NCBI GenBank assembly: GCA_934446465.1
Contig: CAKSEF010000002.1
Span: 1-64,000, forward strand
Source: an uncultured Oscillospiraceae bacterium
GTDB lineage: Bacteria > Bacillota > Clostridia > Oscillospirales > JAAYXM01
DNA length: 64,000 bases
Direction: 5' to 3'
Below are positions 44,897 through 54,694 of the stretch, piece after piece. Numbering within the stretch: the first letter of the stretch is position 1; every line of letters starts with the position of its first letter. The notes under the pieces were generated by a model. It saw only the letters and a program-made list of their open reading frames with translations, was not told the origin of the DNA and did no database searches. Made by a program: the position numbers and the translations under genes.

Positions 44897-46221
44897 TGGC
44901 AAGGAAGATAGGCGTTGTTTCGCTCGGATGCTCAAAGAATCAGGTGGACTGCGAGCATATGCTGTCGCTTCTTGACGAAGCGGGGTATGAGCTCACGCTG
45001 GAGCTTAATGACGTTGACGCAGTTTTGATTAACACCTGCGGCTTTCTCTCAAGCGCGAGAGAGGAAGCTCACGAATACATAAAAGAGGCAATAACTCTGA
45101 AAAATGAGGGAAGCATAAAGAAAATTGTGGTAACGGGATGTCTTGCGGAACGCGACCGCGAAAAGCTTACGGACGAATTTCCCGAGATTGACGCACTTGT
45201 CGGATGCGGAAGCTATATGGACATTGTATCCGTATTGGAAGGTGTTTTTGAGGATGAAAAGCAGGCATTTTTTGCCAAAGCGGACACGGCACCGCTCGAA
45301 TGCGGAAGAATATTGACCACACCCCAATACACGGCGTTTATCAAAATAGCCGAGGGCTGTGACAACAGATGTTCATATTGTGTTATTCCGTCCCTTCGCG
45401 GAAGGTTCAGAAGCCGTGATGAATCGGAAATTGTTAAGGAAGCGGAGGCACTGGCACAAACGGGCGTGCAGGAGCTCATAGTGATTGCTCAGGATATAAG
45501 CCGATACGGAATGGACCGCGGCGAAAAGGGCGCACTCTCGCGTCTTATCCGCAAGCTTTGCGGGATTGACGGAATCAAGTGGATACGTCTGCATTACCTC
45601 TATCCCGATAAAATGGACGACGAGCTTATAGACACAATAGCAAGTGAGGACAAGGTAGTAAAGTATCTTGATATACCTATACAGCATATAAATAACAGAA
45701 TACTCAAGGCAATGAACAGGCACGGCACGCGCGAGGAGATAGAAACGCTGTTTAAGAAACTGCGCGAAAAAATCCCCGGTGTCGTAATACGCACAAGTCT
45801 GATAGTAGGCTTCCCGTCGGAAACGGATGAGGAATTTGAAGAACTGTGTGATTTCCTGAAGGAGTATAAAATTGAGCGCGCGGGTGTTTTCCCTTATTAC
45901 CGCGAGGAGGGTACGCGTGCATATGATATGGACGGACAGGTTGACGAGCAGACAAAGATAAGGCGCGCGGAGCTTGTGGAGATTTTGCAGTCGCGTGTTA
46001 TGGACGAATACAACAGCCGTCTTATGGGAAAAACGATTGAAGTCCTGTGCGAGGGATTTGACCGCATAGGTGAAAATTACTTCGGAAGAAGCTTTGCAGA
46101 TTCGCCGGAGGTTGACGGTAAGGTATTCTTTACCGGCAGAAAAGGCATTAAACCGGGTGAGTTTGTAAATGTTAAAATTATAGAAGAACTTGACGGAGAT
46201 CTTGTCGGAAAGGCAGAATAA
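44896..46221 (+). CDS. rimO: ribosomal protein S12 methylthiotransferase RimO
   Basis: The 441-aa radical-SAM enzyme adds a methylthio group to an aspartate of ribosomal protein S12. The N-terminal domain holds three cysteines (VSLGCSKNQVDCEHM, NTCGF, VTGCLAER) for one 4Fe-4S cluster. The radical-SAM cluster is CDNRCSYC at residues 155-162. A C-terminal TRAM domain ends the protein. VSLGCSKNQVD and IPSLRGRFRSR favour RimO over MiaB or MtaB. Confidence 0.93.
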   Translation: MARKIGVVSLGCSKNQVDCEHMLSLLDEAGYELTLELNDVDAVLINTCGFLSSAREEAHEYIKEAITLKNEGSIKKIVVTGCLAERDREKLTDEFPEIDALVGCGSYMDIVSVLEGVFEDEKQAFFAKADTAPLECGRILTTPQYTAFIKIAEGCDNRCSYCVIPSLRGRFRSRDESEIVKEAEALAQTGVQELIVIAQDISRYGMDRGEKGALSRLIRKLCGIDGIKWIRLHYLYPDKMDDELIDTIASEDKVVKYLDIPIQHINNRILKAMNRHGTREEIETLFKKLREKIPGVVIRTSLIVGFPSETDEEFEELCDFLKEYKIERAGVFPYYREEGTRAYDMDGQVDEQTKIRRAELVEILQSRVMDEYNSRLMGKTIEVLCEGFDRIGENYFGRSFADSPEVDGKVFFTGRKGIKPGEFVNVKIIEELDGDLVGKAE

Positions 46222-46232
46222 GGAGGCGCTGT

Positions 46233-46808
46233 ATGACAACGGCGAATATTATATCGATAATAAGGGTGCTTCTGATTCCGGTGTTTGTTGCGTGTGCGCT
46301 TATTGATTCGGATTTTACAAACAGTATGTGGGCAGCAATTATTGTCTTTACGGTCGCGAGCTGCACCGATTGGATAGACGGCTATATTGCGCGTAAATAT
46401 AATCAGGTAACTACATTCGGAAAGTTTTTGGACCCGCTTGCGGATAAACTTCTCGTTATATCCGCCGCTCTCGTTCTCTGTGAAAAAGGGATAGTAGGAA
46501 GCGTGCCTGTTTTGATTATAATTGCGCGGGAGCTTCTTGTTACATCGCTGAGGACGGTCGCAATGGGCAAAGGAATAGTGATTGCGGCTCAGAAGTCCGG
46601 AAAGGCAAAGACATTTATCCAGCTCATGGGACTTATCTTTTTAATGACGCCGTTCCGCAGTATAACCGTTTTCTCAAATATAACCGCGGGAAGGATTGCA
46701 ATTTGGCTCATGGTGATAATAACAGTAATCTCTGGCATTGAATATTTCAAGAGCTTCGGCGGTGTTCTTAAGATGTCTGCCGACGGCAAAGACACGGAGG
46801 AAAAGTAG
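46233..46808 (+). CDS. pgsA: CDP-diacylglycerol-glycerol-3-phosphate phosphatidyltransferase
   Basis: The 191-aa membrane enzyme makes phosphatidylglycerol phosphate. The CDP-alcohol phosphotransferase motif is complete: DWIDGYIARKYNQ, then TFGKFLDPLADK. Four or five hydrophobic helices are evident. The rimO-pgsA order is typical of Bacillota. AAGGAGG lies upstream. Confidence 0.94.
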   Translation: MTTANIISIIRVLLIPVFVACALIDSDFTNSMWAAIIVFTVASCTDWIDGYIARKYNQVTTFGKFLDPLADKLLVISAALVLCEKGIVGSVPVLIIIARELLVTSLRTVAMGKGIVIAAQKSGKAKTFIQLMGLIFLMTPFRSITVFSNITAGRIAIWLMVIITVISGIEYFKSFGGVLKMSADGKDTEEK

Positions 46809-46809
46809 G

Positions 46810-48207
46810 ATGAAAGTTTATAACTCGCTCACAAGAAGAAAAGAAGAATTTAAGCCGATGGACGCAAACTCTGTTAAGATGTATTCATGCGGGCCTACGG
46901 TCTATAACTATTTCCACATAGGAAACGCGCGTCCTTTTATAGTTTTTGACGTGCTCCGCAGATACCTCGAATACCGCGGGTATAAGGTCAAATTTGTTCA
47001 GAATTTCACCGATATCGACGACAAGGTAATAAACCGCGCAAACGAAGAAGGCGTAACATATAAAGATATCGCCGAAAAATATATAGCCGAATATTTTAAA
47101 GACGCAAAGGGACTCGGAATACACGAGGCAACCGTTCATCCCCGCGCAACCGAGAATATCGACGCGATAATCGATATGGTAAAGACGCTTGTTGATAAAG
47201 GCTACGCCTATGAAGTGGACGGAGATGTTTATTACCGCGCCCTGAAATTTAAAGGCTACGGCAAGCTTTCAAAACAGCCGATTGACGACCTCGTCGCAGG
47301 CGCAAGAATCAGCGTCGGAGAAAAGAAGGAGGACGCCGTGGACTTCGCGCTCTGGAAGGCCGCGAAGCCGGGCGAGCCTTCGTGGGATTCACCGTGGGGA
47401 AAAGGGCGCCCGGGCTGGCACATCGAGTGCAGTGCAATGGCAAACCGCTACCTCGGAAAGACGATTGATATACACAGCGGCGGTGTTGACCTCATGTTCC
47501 CGCACCACGAGAATGAGATAGCCCAGAGCGAGGCCGCAAACGGTTGCACGTTCGCAAACTACTGGCTTCATAACGCATTTTTGAATATCGATAATAAGAA
47601 AATGTCAAAATCCCTCGGCAACTTCTTCACCGTGCGCGATGCGGCAAAAGTTTACGGATATGACGCAATCCGTTTCTTCATGCTCTCGGCACATTACAGA
47701 AGCCCGATTAACTATTCGCAGGAATCCCTCATGCAGAGCAAAGCCGCGCTTGAGAGACTCCATAATGCTGACGGAAATATGGAATTTCTGTCCAAAAACG
47801 GCTCGGATGAACCGCTTTCGGACAAACAGAAGGAAATACTTGCAGGCTTTGACAAGTACCGCGAAAAGTTCATAACGGCAATGGATGACGACCTCAACAC
47901 GGCCGATGCAATAGCCGCAATATTTGAGCTTGTGCGCGATGTGAATACCTCGCTTGCGGATAACAAAACGCGCGCATTCGCGTCCGCGTGTCGTGAGCGC
48001 GTTCATGAGCTTTGCGATGTCCTCGGTGTTCTCGATAAAAAAGAGGATGAAACACTTGACACCGATATTGAGGAAATGATAGCAAAGAGGCAGACGGCGA
48101 GAAAAGAGAAAAATTTTGCGGAGGCAGACAGAATACGCGATGAACTCGGCAAAATGGGAATAATACTTGAGGACACACCCGAAGGCGTAAAGTGGCATAA
48201 AGCTTAA
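46810..48207 (+). CDS. cysS: cysteinyl-tRNA synthetase
   Basis: The 465-aa class I synthetase is read from the ATG at 46810, with GGAGGAAAAG upstream, one base after the pgsA stop. It has the HIGH variant FHIGNARPF with the zinc cysteine in SCGPTVYN, the DVYYRALKFKGYGKLS region, WHIECSAMA, HSGGVDLMFPHHENE for zinc, and KMSKSLGN. Length is normal and all key residues are present. Confidence 0.97.
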   Translation: MKVYNSLTRRKEEFKPMDANSVKMYSCGPTVYNYFHIGNARPFIVFDVLRRYLEYRGYKVKFVQNFTDIDDKVINRANEEGVTYKDIAEKYIAEYFKDAKGLGIHEATVHPRATENIDAIIDMVKTLVDKGYAYEVDGDVYYRALKFKGYGKLSKQPIDDLVAGARISVGEKKEDAVDFALWKAAKPGEPSWDSPWGKGRPGWHIECSAMANRYLGKTIDIHSGGVDLMFPHHENEIAQSEAANGCTFANYWLHNAFLNIDNKKMSKSLGNFFTVRDAAKVYGYDAIRFFMLSAHYRSPINYSQESLMQSKAALERLHNADGNMEFLSKNGSDEPLSDKQKEILAGFDKYREKFITAMDDDLNTADAIAAIFELVRDVNTSLADNKTRAFASACRERVHELCDVLGVLDKKEDETLDTDIEEMIAKRQTARKEKNFAEADRIRDELGKMGIILEDTPEGVKWHKA

Positions 48208-48214
48208 CATAACA

Positions 48215-48247
48215 TGGCGGAGACTATATCTCCGCCACTTTCCTATT
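48215..48247 (+). terminator. rho-independent terminator
   Basis: TGGCGGAGA pairs with TCTCCGCCA and is followed by CTTTCCTATTTTT. It separates cysS from polA. Confidence 0.82.
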
Positions 48248-48270
48248 TTTAAAGACAGGCGGAAGAACAA

Positions 48271-50922
48271 ATGAAAATGATGGTAATAGACGGCAACAGC
48301 CTGATAAACCGCGCGTTTTACGGCATACGTCCGCTGACAAACGGCGAGGGACTGCACACAAACGCAATATACGGATTTATTTCCATTTACCTGAAAATGC
48401 TCGAGGACGAAAAGCCTGACGGCGTCTGCGTTGCGTTTGATTTGCGCGCGCCGACATTCAGACACAAGAAATATGACGGATATAAGGCAAACCGCAAGGG
48501 AATGCCGGATGAGCTTGCCGAGCAGATGGAACCGCTTAAAGAGGTTCTGGACGCGATGAATATAAAGCGCATAGAATGCGAGGGCTATGAGGCTGACGAC
48601 ATTATAGGCACAATAAGCCGAATATGCGCGGAGACGGGCAACGAATGCGATATAGTAACGGGAGACCGCGACAGCTTCCAGCTCATAGAAAACCGGGGAA
48701 CAAATGTCCTACTCGTAACGACGAGAATGGGACGCACGGAAACCGTTCGCTACAATTCCGAAAAAATACTTGAAAAATACGGAATTGAGGCATCTCTTAT
48801 GCGCGATTTGAAGGCACTCATGGGGGATTCATCGGATAATATACCGGGCGTTGCGGGTATAGGCGAAAAAACGGCACTTTCACTCGTTTTAAGGTTCGGA
48901 GATATAGATAATCTGTACGAGAATCTCAACTCTCCCGATATAAAGGACAGTGTCCGCAAAAAGCTTACCGAAGGCCGTGAGAACGCATATCTTTCCAAAT
49001 GGCTCGGAACCATTTGCCTTGAAGCACCGATAAACTTCACGTGTGATGACGCGCGGCTGATTGAAGCGGACAGGGAAAAGCTTTACCGCCTGTTCCTAAG
49101 GCTTGAGTTTAAGAACTTCATCAACAAACTCGGACTGCGCGGGGAACAGAGCGAAGAGATTGCAACACACAGTAAAAAGAATATTGCGCAAACAGTGCTG
49201 AAAAGCTCAGACGATGTCAAAAATGTCTGCGGGAAACTATCGGGAAAAACCGTTTCTGTAGTTCTTGCCGAGGATTTTGCGGGAATAGGCGTCTGCGACG
49301 GGGAAAGTACGTACTGTATGTCGAGAAATGATGCGGACGAAAATGATTTTGACGCATTTTGCCGTTTTGTCCTGTCGGACAAGACCGCAAAGATTATGCA
49401 CAATATAAAAAAAGAAAAATATTCGGCTCTCGCCGAGGGCATATGTCTTGAAAATGCCGTGTTTGACACAGCGCTCGGCGCGTATGTCGCCGACCCGTCA
49501 AAGAAGAATTACAGCCTTGATTCCGTGGCACATATGTTCGGCCTTGAAATATCGGAAAGCGCGGAAAAGCTAACCGACGCGTCAAGCTTCTCCCCGCTCA
49601 CGGGGAGCGAGGACGGGCTCTGTGCTTTGAGTGCCGTTTCCGACGCAATTTTTGAGATGCGCGGCGCGATTGAGGACAAGCTCGAAAAGGACGGCGGAAA
49701 GAAGCTCTACGATGATATTGAAATGCCGCTTGTCGACACTCTGTATAATATGGAGCGCAGGGGTGTTGCGGTTGACGGAACAGAGCTCCGCAGGTTCGGG
49801 GAGAACCTGTCGTCAGAAATAGCAAGGATTGAAGACGATATATATAAAGAGGCGGGCGAAAAGTTTAATATCCTCTCTCCGAAACAGTTGGGGGAAGTGC
49901 TTTTTGAACATCTCGGAATCCCTCCCGTCAAGAAGACAAAACGGGGATATTCTACCGACGCGGACGTGCTTGAAAAGCTCTCCCGCAAATATAGTATAAT
50001 TCGCCCGATACTCGAATACAGAAAGCTTACGAAGCTGAAATCGACGTACACAGACGGGCTTTTGCGCTTCATATCGGACACGGACGGACGAATACACACA
50101 ACCTTTAATCAGATGGCAACCGCGACGGGGCGTATCAGCTCAACCGACCCTAACCTGCAAAATATACCCGTAAGGTCAGAGCTCGGCGGTGAGGTAAGAA
50201 AAATGTTCGGGCCTAAAGGAAAGGATTACTGCTTTGTTGATGCGGACTATTCACAGATAGAGCTGAGAGTTCTTGCACATATAACAGGGGATAAGGAGAT
50301 GTGCCGTGCTTTTTCGGAGGGTGCAGATATACATTCACGCACGGCGTCGCAGGTGTTCGGCGTTTCGCAAAACGATGTAACCCCGGAGATGAGACGTGTT
50401 TCAAAAGCTGTCAACTTCGGAATAGTTTACGGAATATCCGAGTTTTCACTCGCCGATGACATAGGGGTGAGCCGTTCCGAGGCAAAAGCGTATATGGAAG
50501 CATACCTGAAACACTATTCGGGTATAGCCGAATATATGAAAAGCATAGTTGAAAAAGCGCATAGGGATGGATATGTAACAACAATGTTCGGCAGGAGAAG
50601 ATATATTCCCGAGCTGTCTTCAAAAAACTATAATCTGAGGGCGTTCGGAGAACGCGTCGCACTGAATGCGCCGATACAGGGAACGGCCGCGGACATAATA
50701 AAAATAGCAATGAACAGCGCAGAAAAAAGCCTTTCCGAGAGCGGGCTCGATGCAGAGCTGATACTTCAGGTACACGACGAACTTATAGTGGAAGCCCGCA
50801 GAGAAGACGCGGAAAAGGCGGCAGAACTGCTCACCGCTGCAATGGAGAACGCGTGCAGGCTGTCAGTTCCTCTTGTTGCCGAGGCAGGTATAGGAGATAC
50901 TTGGTATGACGCAAAGAAATAG
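48271..50922 (+). CDS. polA: DNA polymerase I
   Basis: The 883-aa enzyme fills gaps and removes RNA primers. Residues 1-290 are the 5'-3' nuclease (MVIDGNSLINRAFYGIRPL, EGYEADDIIGT, IVTGDRDSFQLI, GDSSDNIPGV). Residues 300-470 keep the proofreading fold but the catalytic Asp-x-Glu is not seen (VLAEDFAGIGV, MHNIKKEKYSALA), so proofreading is probably lost, as in many Gram-positive Pol I. Residues 500-883 are the polymerase: YSTDADVLEKL, DADYSQIELRVLAHI near 655, RRVSKAVNFGIVYG and QVHDELIVEA. GGCGGAAG lies upstream of the ATG. Its end overlaps rimI by 17 bp. Confidence 0.97.
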   Translation: MKMMVIDGNSLINRAFYGIRPLTNGEGLHTNAIYGFISIYLKMLEDEKPDGVCVAFDLRAPTFRHKKYDGYKANRKGMPDELAEQMEPLKEVLDAMNIKRIECEGYEADDIIGTISRICAETGNECDIVTGDRDSFQLIENRGTNVLLVTTRMGRTETVRYNSEKILEKYGIEASLMRDLKALMGDSSDNIPGVAGIGEKTALSLVLRFGDIDNLYENLNSPDIKDSVRKKLTEGRENAYLSKWLGTICLEAPINFTCDDARLIEADREKLYRLFLRLEFKNFINKLGLRGEQSEEIATHSKKNIAQTVLKSSDDVKNVCGKLSGKTVSVVLAEDFAGIGVCDGESTYCMSRNDADENDFDAFCRFVLSDKTAKIMHNIKKEKYSALAEGICLENAVFDTALGAYVADPSKKNYSLDSVAHMFGLEISESAEKLTDASSFSPLTGSEDGLCALSAVSDAIFEMRGAIEDKLEKDGGKKLYDDIEMPLVDTLYNMERRGVAVDGTELRRFGENLSSEIARIEDDIYKEAGEKFNILSPKQLGEVLFEHLGIPPVKKTKRGYSTDADVLEKLSRKYSIIRPILEYRKLTKLKSTYTDGLLRFISDTDGRIHTTFNQMATATGRISSTDPNLQNIPVRSELGGEVRKMFGPKGKDYCFVDADYSQIELRVLAHITGDKEMCRAFSEGADIHSRTASQVFGVSQNDVTPEMRRVSKAVNFGIVYGISEFSLADDIGVSRSEAKAYMEAYLKHYSGIAEYMKSIVEKAHRDGYVTTMFGRRRYIPELSSKNYNLRAFGERVALNAPIQGTAADIIKIAMNSAEKSLSESGLDAELILQVHDELIVEARREDAEKAAELLTAAMENACRLSVPLVAEAGIGDTWYDAKK

Positions 50923-51373
50923 AATTATCCGTTTGGCTGTTCCGGCGGATGCGGAAGCTGTCGCCGAGCTTGAACGCGAATGCTTCTCATCGCCGTGGAG
51001 CGAGCGGGAGATACTCTCCACTATGTCGCAGGATAATGCTGTGTTCATTGTCTGCACGGATAGAAACTCCGTGTGCGGATATTTGGGGGCATATTTCGCC
51101 GCAGACGAGGGCTATATAACAAACATTGCGGTAACCGAGGATTTCCGCAGGTGCGGCATTGCTTCGGCGCTCATAGAACGGCTGAAGGATGAGGGCAAAA
51201 AGCTCGGACTTGATTTTTGGACTCTTGAGGTGAGAAAATCAAATCTCGGTGCACGGGCGCTCTATGAAAATGTCGGATTTGAAACTGTCGGTATTCGTCC
51301 GAGGTTTTATTCAAAACCGACTGAGGACGCAGTGCTGATGACATATTCATATAGAAAGGAACGGAAAAATTGA
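50906..51373 (+). CDS. rimI: ribosomal protein S18-alanine N-acetyltransferase RimI-like
   Basis: The 155-aa GNAT acetyltransferase carries the acetyl-CoA loop (VTEDFRRCGIASALIERL) and the C-terminal ARALYENVGFETVGIRPRFY. The polA-rimI-tsaD order, with overlaps of 17 and 4 bp, is the usual place for rimI beside tsaD in Bacillota and supports the name. A different GNAT target cannot be excluded. Confidence 0.87.
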   Translation: MTQRNRIIRLAVPADAEAVAELERECFSSPWSEREILSTMSQDNAVFIVCTDRNSVCGYLGAYFAADEGYITNIAVTEDFRRCGIASALIERLKDEGKKLGLDFWTLEVRKSNLGARALYENVGFETVGIRPRFYSKPTEDAVLMTYSYRKERKN

Positions 51374-52377
51374 AAATTCTTGCAATAGAAAGCTCATGCG
51401 ATGAAACCGCAATAGCCGTAATCGAGGACGGGAGACATATTCTGTCAAACGAGGTGGCGTCTCAGGCGTCGCTCCACGCCCTTTACGGCGGCGTAGTTCC
51501 CGAAATCGCTTCGAGAAAGCATATAGAATGTATATCGGCGCTTTGCTCGCGCGCAGTCGAAAATGCGGGCATAACATCAGAAGAGATAGATGCAGTTGCG
51601 GTTACATATGCTCCCGGACTCATAGGGGCGCTGCTTGTCGGAGTCGGGTTCGCAAAATCTTTGGCGTATTCGCTCGGAGTTCCGCTCATTCCCGTTCACC
51701 ACATACGCGGGCATATCGCGGCGAATTATCTGGCATTTCCCGAGCTTGAACCGCCGTTTTTGTGCCTTGTGGCATCGGGCGGGCATACGCTGTTTGTCGA
51801 TGTGCAGACATACACAAAATTTAAAATTCTCGGCTCCACGCGCGACGACGCCGCAGGGGAAGCTTTTGACAAATGCGCAAGGGTACTCGGAATCGGATAT
51901 CCGGGCGGCTCCGAGATGGACAGACTCGCCTGCGTAGGGGATAAAACAAAATATAAGCTTCCTCGCGCTCATGTGGGAGAAAATGAGCTTGATATGTCAT
52001 TTTCGGGTCTGAAAACAGCGGTGATAAATCTCGTGCATACATCCGAAATGCGCGGAGAAGAAATAGAACGTGCGTCCGTTGCCGCGTGTTTCACCGATGC
52101 CGTGTGCGACGCGATAGTCCCGCGCGCATTTCAGGCACTCCGCATTTCCGGCAGAAAAAAACTTGCCGTCGCAGGTGGGGTAGCGGCTAATTCACATTTG
52201 AGGAAACGTCTCGAAAATGAGGCGAAAAGTGAAAAAATCGAGCTGTTCTTTCCGCCCGTTTCCCTGTGCGGAGACAACGGAGCAATGATAGGGGCGCAGG
52301 GTTATTACGAATTTATAGCGGGAAACACCGCAAAAAGCGATTTGAATGCAAAGGCGACTCTTTCCGTTGAATTATGA
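51370..52377 (+). CDS. tsaD: tRNA t6A synthesis threonylcarbamoyltransferase TsaD
   Basis: The 335-aa protein transfers threonylcarbamoyl to A37 of tRNA. The ASKHA signature ILAIESSCDETAIAVIEDG opens it. The metal histidines lie in VHHIRGHIAANYL near 109-113, and LVASGGHTLFV and GGVAANSHLRKRLE follow. The conserved CGDNGAMIGAQGYYEF closes it. It starts at TTG, overlapping rimI by 4 bp. With TsaB and TsaE upstream in the window, the set is complete apart from TsaC. Confidence 0.96.
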   Translation: MKILAIESSCDETAIAVIEDGRHILSNEVASQASLHALYGGVVPEIASRKHIECISALCSRAVENAGITSEEIDAVAVTYAPGLIGALLVGVGFAKSLAYSLGVPLIPVHHIRGHIAANYLAFPELEPPFLCLVASGGHTLFVDVQTYTKFKILGSTRDDAAGEAFDKCARVLGIGYPGGSEMDRLACVGDKTKYKLPRAHVGENELDMSFSGLKTAVINLVHTSEMRGEEIERASVAACFTDAVCDAIVPRAFQALRISGRKKLAVAGGVAANSHLRKRLENEAKSEKIELFFPPVSLCGDNGAMIGAQGYYEFIAGNTAKSDLNAKATLSVEL

Positions 52378-52830
52378 CAAGAAAAGATACGGTGTTATGT
52401 AAACTAAGTTACCGACTCACAAAAGTACACAAGATAAGTTTGCGGACTTGCAAAAAAATTCCAAAAATGATTGAAACCGTTGGAAATAAAGGGATTAAGG
52501 CTTGTGGATAAAGTTGTGGAAATTGTGGATAACTATTTGTAAAAAAATTATTTGCGGATTTTACGTAAACCAAATCGAGCTTTTTTTATGGAATGCGACG
52601 ATGTTTTACGTGTTTCGGAAAACTGCCGAAATACAGCGATTTAAGCAGTACAGGCAGAAAAAAACTTTAAAAATTAAAATGGACCTTTCGGGTTTAAAAC
52701 TTGCGCGAAGCAGGTAAAAAATTGTCGTAAGAGGGCAGAGATAATTCATTGAATACTAACTGTAATATTTGTAACAAAAGAAGGAAAATAAAGAAAATGC
52801 AAAACTGTGTGTTACGGCGGGAGTAATGAG
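52378..52830. other. AT-rich gap with clustered DnaA boxes
   Basis: No convincing gene lies here. Two perfect DnaA boxes (TGTGGATAA at 52503-52511 and 52524-52532) flank a near-box TGTGGAAAT (52515-52523), all in the same direction and two helical turns apart. An AT-rich run (TTTGTAAAAAAATTATTTG) follows. This resembles origin DNA, but dnaA and dnaN are absent from the window, so a DnaA-titration or regulatory site is also possible. A 71-codon open frame at 52502 has no ribosome site and is not believed. Confidence 0.5.
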
Positions 52831-52859
52831 TTGACAAAAAGCCGTAAAAATATTAAAAT
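52831..52859 (+). promoter_or_regulatory. strong sigma-A promoter
   Basis: A perfect TTGACA (52831-52836), a 17-bp spacer and TAAAAT (52854-52859) lie 33 bp before the dehydrogenase gene. No clear Rex palindrome overlaps it. Confidence 0.8.
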
Positions 52860-52892
52860 TATAGTATTACGAGAAAGGCAGAGTATTTACAT

Positions 52893-54038
52893 ATGGAACA
52901 GACAATGAAGCAGTTTAAAAAGATTATTGAGCTTCAGCTTAAGAGAGTTGAAGCGATGAAGAAAGATAATGAGTTTATTGACTATTCAAAACTTCCAAAG
53001 ATAGTAATAGGCGTCTGCGGCGGAGACGGAATCGGCCCCGCTATCACAGAGCAGGCACGACGTGTTCTCGAATTTCTCTTAAAAGAAAAGGTGGACGCGG
53101 GAAAAATAGAATTCAGAAATATTGACGGACTTACGATAGAAAACCGTGTGAAGGCAAATAAGGCTATCCCCGACGATGTGCTTGCCGAGCTTAAAGCGTG
53201 CCACATAATATTAAAGGGCCCGACAACTACACCGCGTGCGGGAGACCCGTGGCCGAATATCGAAAGCGCGAATGTTGCAATGAGAAAGGAACTTGACCTC
53301 TTTGCAAATATGAGGCCGGTAAAGGTTCCGAGCGAGGGCATCGATTGGATGTTCTTCCGTGAGAATACGGAGGGCGGTTATGCTGTCGGAAGCATGGGTG
53401 TGAATGTTACAGACGACCTCGCAATCGACTTTACGGTTGCGACAAGTCAGGGCTGCGACAGAATCGCAGAGCTTGCATTTTCATACGCAGACCGCATGAA
53501 GAAAACTCGCGTTACGGCGGTAACAAAGGCAAATGTCATTAAAACAACGGACGGAAAGTTCCTTGACGCGTGCAAGAAGGTTGCGGCAAAATATCCGCAC
53601 ATCTCTTTTGATGATTGGTACATTGACATAATGACGGCAAAGCTCGTTGATACAAAGCGCCGCCGCGATTTCCAAGTAATGGTTCTGCCGAACCTCTACG
53701 GCGATATTCTTACCGATGAGGCGGCAGAGTTCCAAGGCGGAGTAGGAACGGCGGGAAGTGCAAACGTCGGCAAGAAGTATGCGATGTTTGAAGCCATCCA
53801 CGGCTCTGCTCCGAGAATGGTAGAAGAGGGAAGAGCTAAGTATGCCGACCCGTGCAGTATGCTCAGAGCGTCTGTTATGCTCCTTGAGCACATAGGCGAG
53901 GTTGAGCTTTCAAAGAAGCTTGCACACGCACTCGATGTATGTATGTATGATGAAAAGAAGCTTGTCGTTACGGGCAGAAACACAGGTGCAACATGCGCCG
54001 AGTTTGCCGACTATGTAATGTCAAAGCTTGAAAGATAG
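52893..54038 (+). CDS. isocitrate/isopropylmalate-family dehydrogenase, probably NAD isocitrate dehydrogenase
   Basis: This 381-aa beta-decarboxylating dehydrogenase shows VIGVCGGDGIGPAITEQAR, GPTTTPRAGDPWPNIES, the substrate loop NVAMRKELDLFANMRPVK, FFRENTEGGYAV, and the metal/cofactor region LPNLYGDILTDEAAEFQGG with FEAIHGSAPRM. The S-A-N-x-x-x-R loop is of the isocitrate type, and the cofactor loop suggests NAD. It makes 2-oxoglutarate and NADH. Being next to rex, the NADH-sensing repressor, fits a redox-linked role. 3-isopropylmalate dehydrogenase is the main alternative, but no leu genes are near. Confidence 0.85.
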   Translation: MEQTMKQFKKIIELQLKRVEAMKKDNEFIDYSKLPKIVIGVCGGDGIGPAITEQARRVLEFLLKEKVDAGKIEFRNIDGLTIENRVKANKAIPDDVLAELKACHIILKGPTTTPRAGDPWPNIESANVAMRKELDLFANMRPVKVPSEGIDWMFFRENTEGGYAVGSMGVNVTDDLAIDFTVATSQGCDRIAELAFSYADRMKKTRVTAVTKANVIKTTDGKFLDACKKVAAKYPHISFDDWYIDIMTAKLVDTKRRRDFQVMVLPNLYGDILTDEAAEFQGGVGTAGSANVGKKYAMFEAIHGSAPRMVEEGRAKYADPCSMLRASVMLLEHIGEVELSKKLAHALDVCMYDEKKLVVTGRNTGATCAEFADYVMSKLER

Positions 54039-54053
54039 GAGTGTTATAAGGCA

Positions 54054-54683
54054 ATGGGCGCGAGGTATATTTCTCCGTCAGTAATACGCAGACTTCCGAA
54101 ATACCACAGACGCTTGCGCGAGCTTTTGAGCAACGGCGTGGTCAGAGTCTCGTCAAGCGTACTCGCGAATGACCTCGGATTGACGGCATCTCAGGTTCGC
54201 CAAGACCTGAATTGCTTCGGCGGTTTCGGGCAGCAGGGCTATGGCTACAATGTGGAAAGCCTGCTGTCTGAAATAGCGTCAATAATCGGAGTAGACCGGC
54301 ATCATACGGCAGCGATTATCGGCGTGGGAAATCTCGGGCACGCTCTTATAAACAACTTCAATTTCAAAAACTGCGGTTTTAACATAACCGCCGCATTTGA
54401 TACAAACCCCGAACTCATCGGAACAGAAATCGGCGGTATTACGGTATCAGACGCCGGGAGGATTGCGGAAGCTTATGCGGAAAAACCGTTCGAGGTGGCC
54501 GTAATAGCAGTTCCGAAGGCATTTGCACGAGAGACGGCGGAACTCGCGGTAAAACTCGGAGTTCACGGCATTTGGAACTTTGCAAATGTCGATTTGAACG
54601 AATTTGAACTCGGCGTGAAAATAGAAAATGTACATTTTGCGGACAGTCTCATGACCCTGTGTTATAAGATTACCGAAGAATGA
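54054..54683 (+). CDS. rex: redox-sensing transcriptional repressor Rex
   Basis: The 209-aa protein has an N-terminal winged helix (SPSVIRRLPKYHRRLRELL, SSVLANDLGLTASQVRQDL, NCFGGFGQQGYGYNV) and a Rossmann NAD-binding domain (AAIIGVGNLGHALINNFNF, AFDTNPELIGTEIGG). Rex leaves its operators when NADH rises relative to NAD. It follows the dehydrogenase by 15 bp with GGAG upstream and overlaps the end of the SLH gene's leader, so all three are probably one transcript. Confidence 0.96.
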   Translation: MGARYISPSVIRRLPKYHRRLRELLSNGVVRVSSSVLANDLGLTASQVRQDLNCFGGFGQQGYGYNVESLLSEIASIIGVDRHHTAAIIGVGNLGHALINNFNFKNCGFNITAAFDTNPELIGTEIGGITVSDAGRIAEAYAEKPFEVAVIAVPKAFARETAELAVKLGVHGIWNFANVDLNEFELGVKIENVHFADSLMTLCYKITEE

Positions 54684-54694
54684 GAGGAAAAATT

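Noticed and set aside
52502..52717. 71-codon open frame in the DnaA-box gap
   Set aside because: No ribosome site, odd composition, and it covers the DnaA boxes.
52780..52893. Rex operator at the dehydrogenase promoter
   Set aside because: Only TTTGTAACAAA near 52768 is symmetric. It does not match the usual TTGTTAA-type palindrome well.
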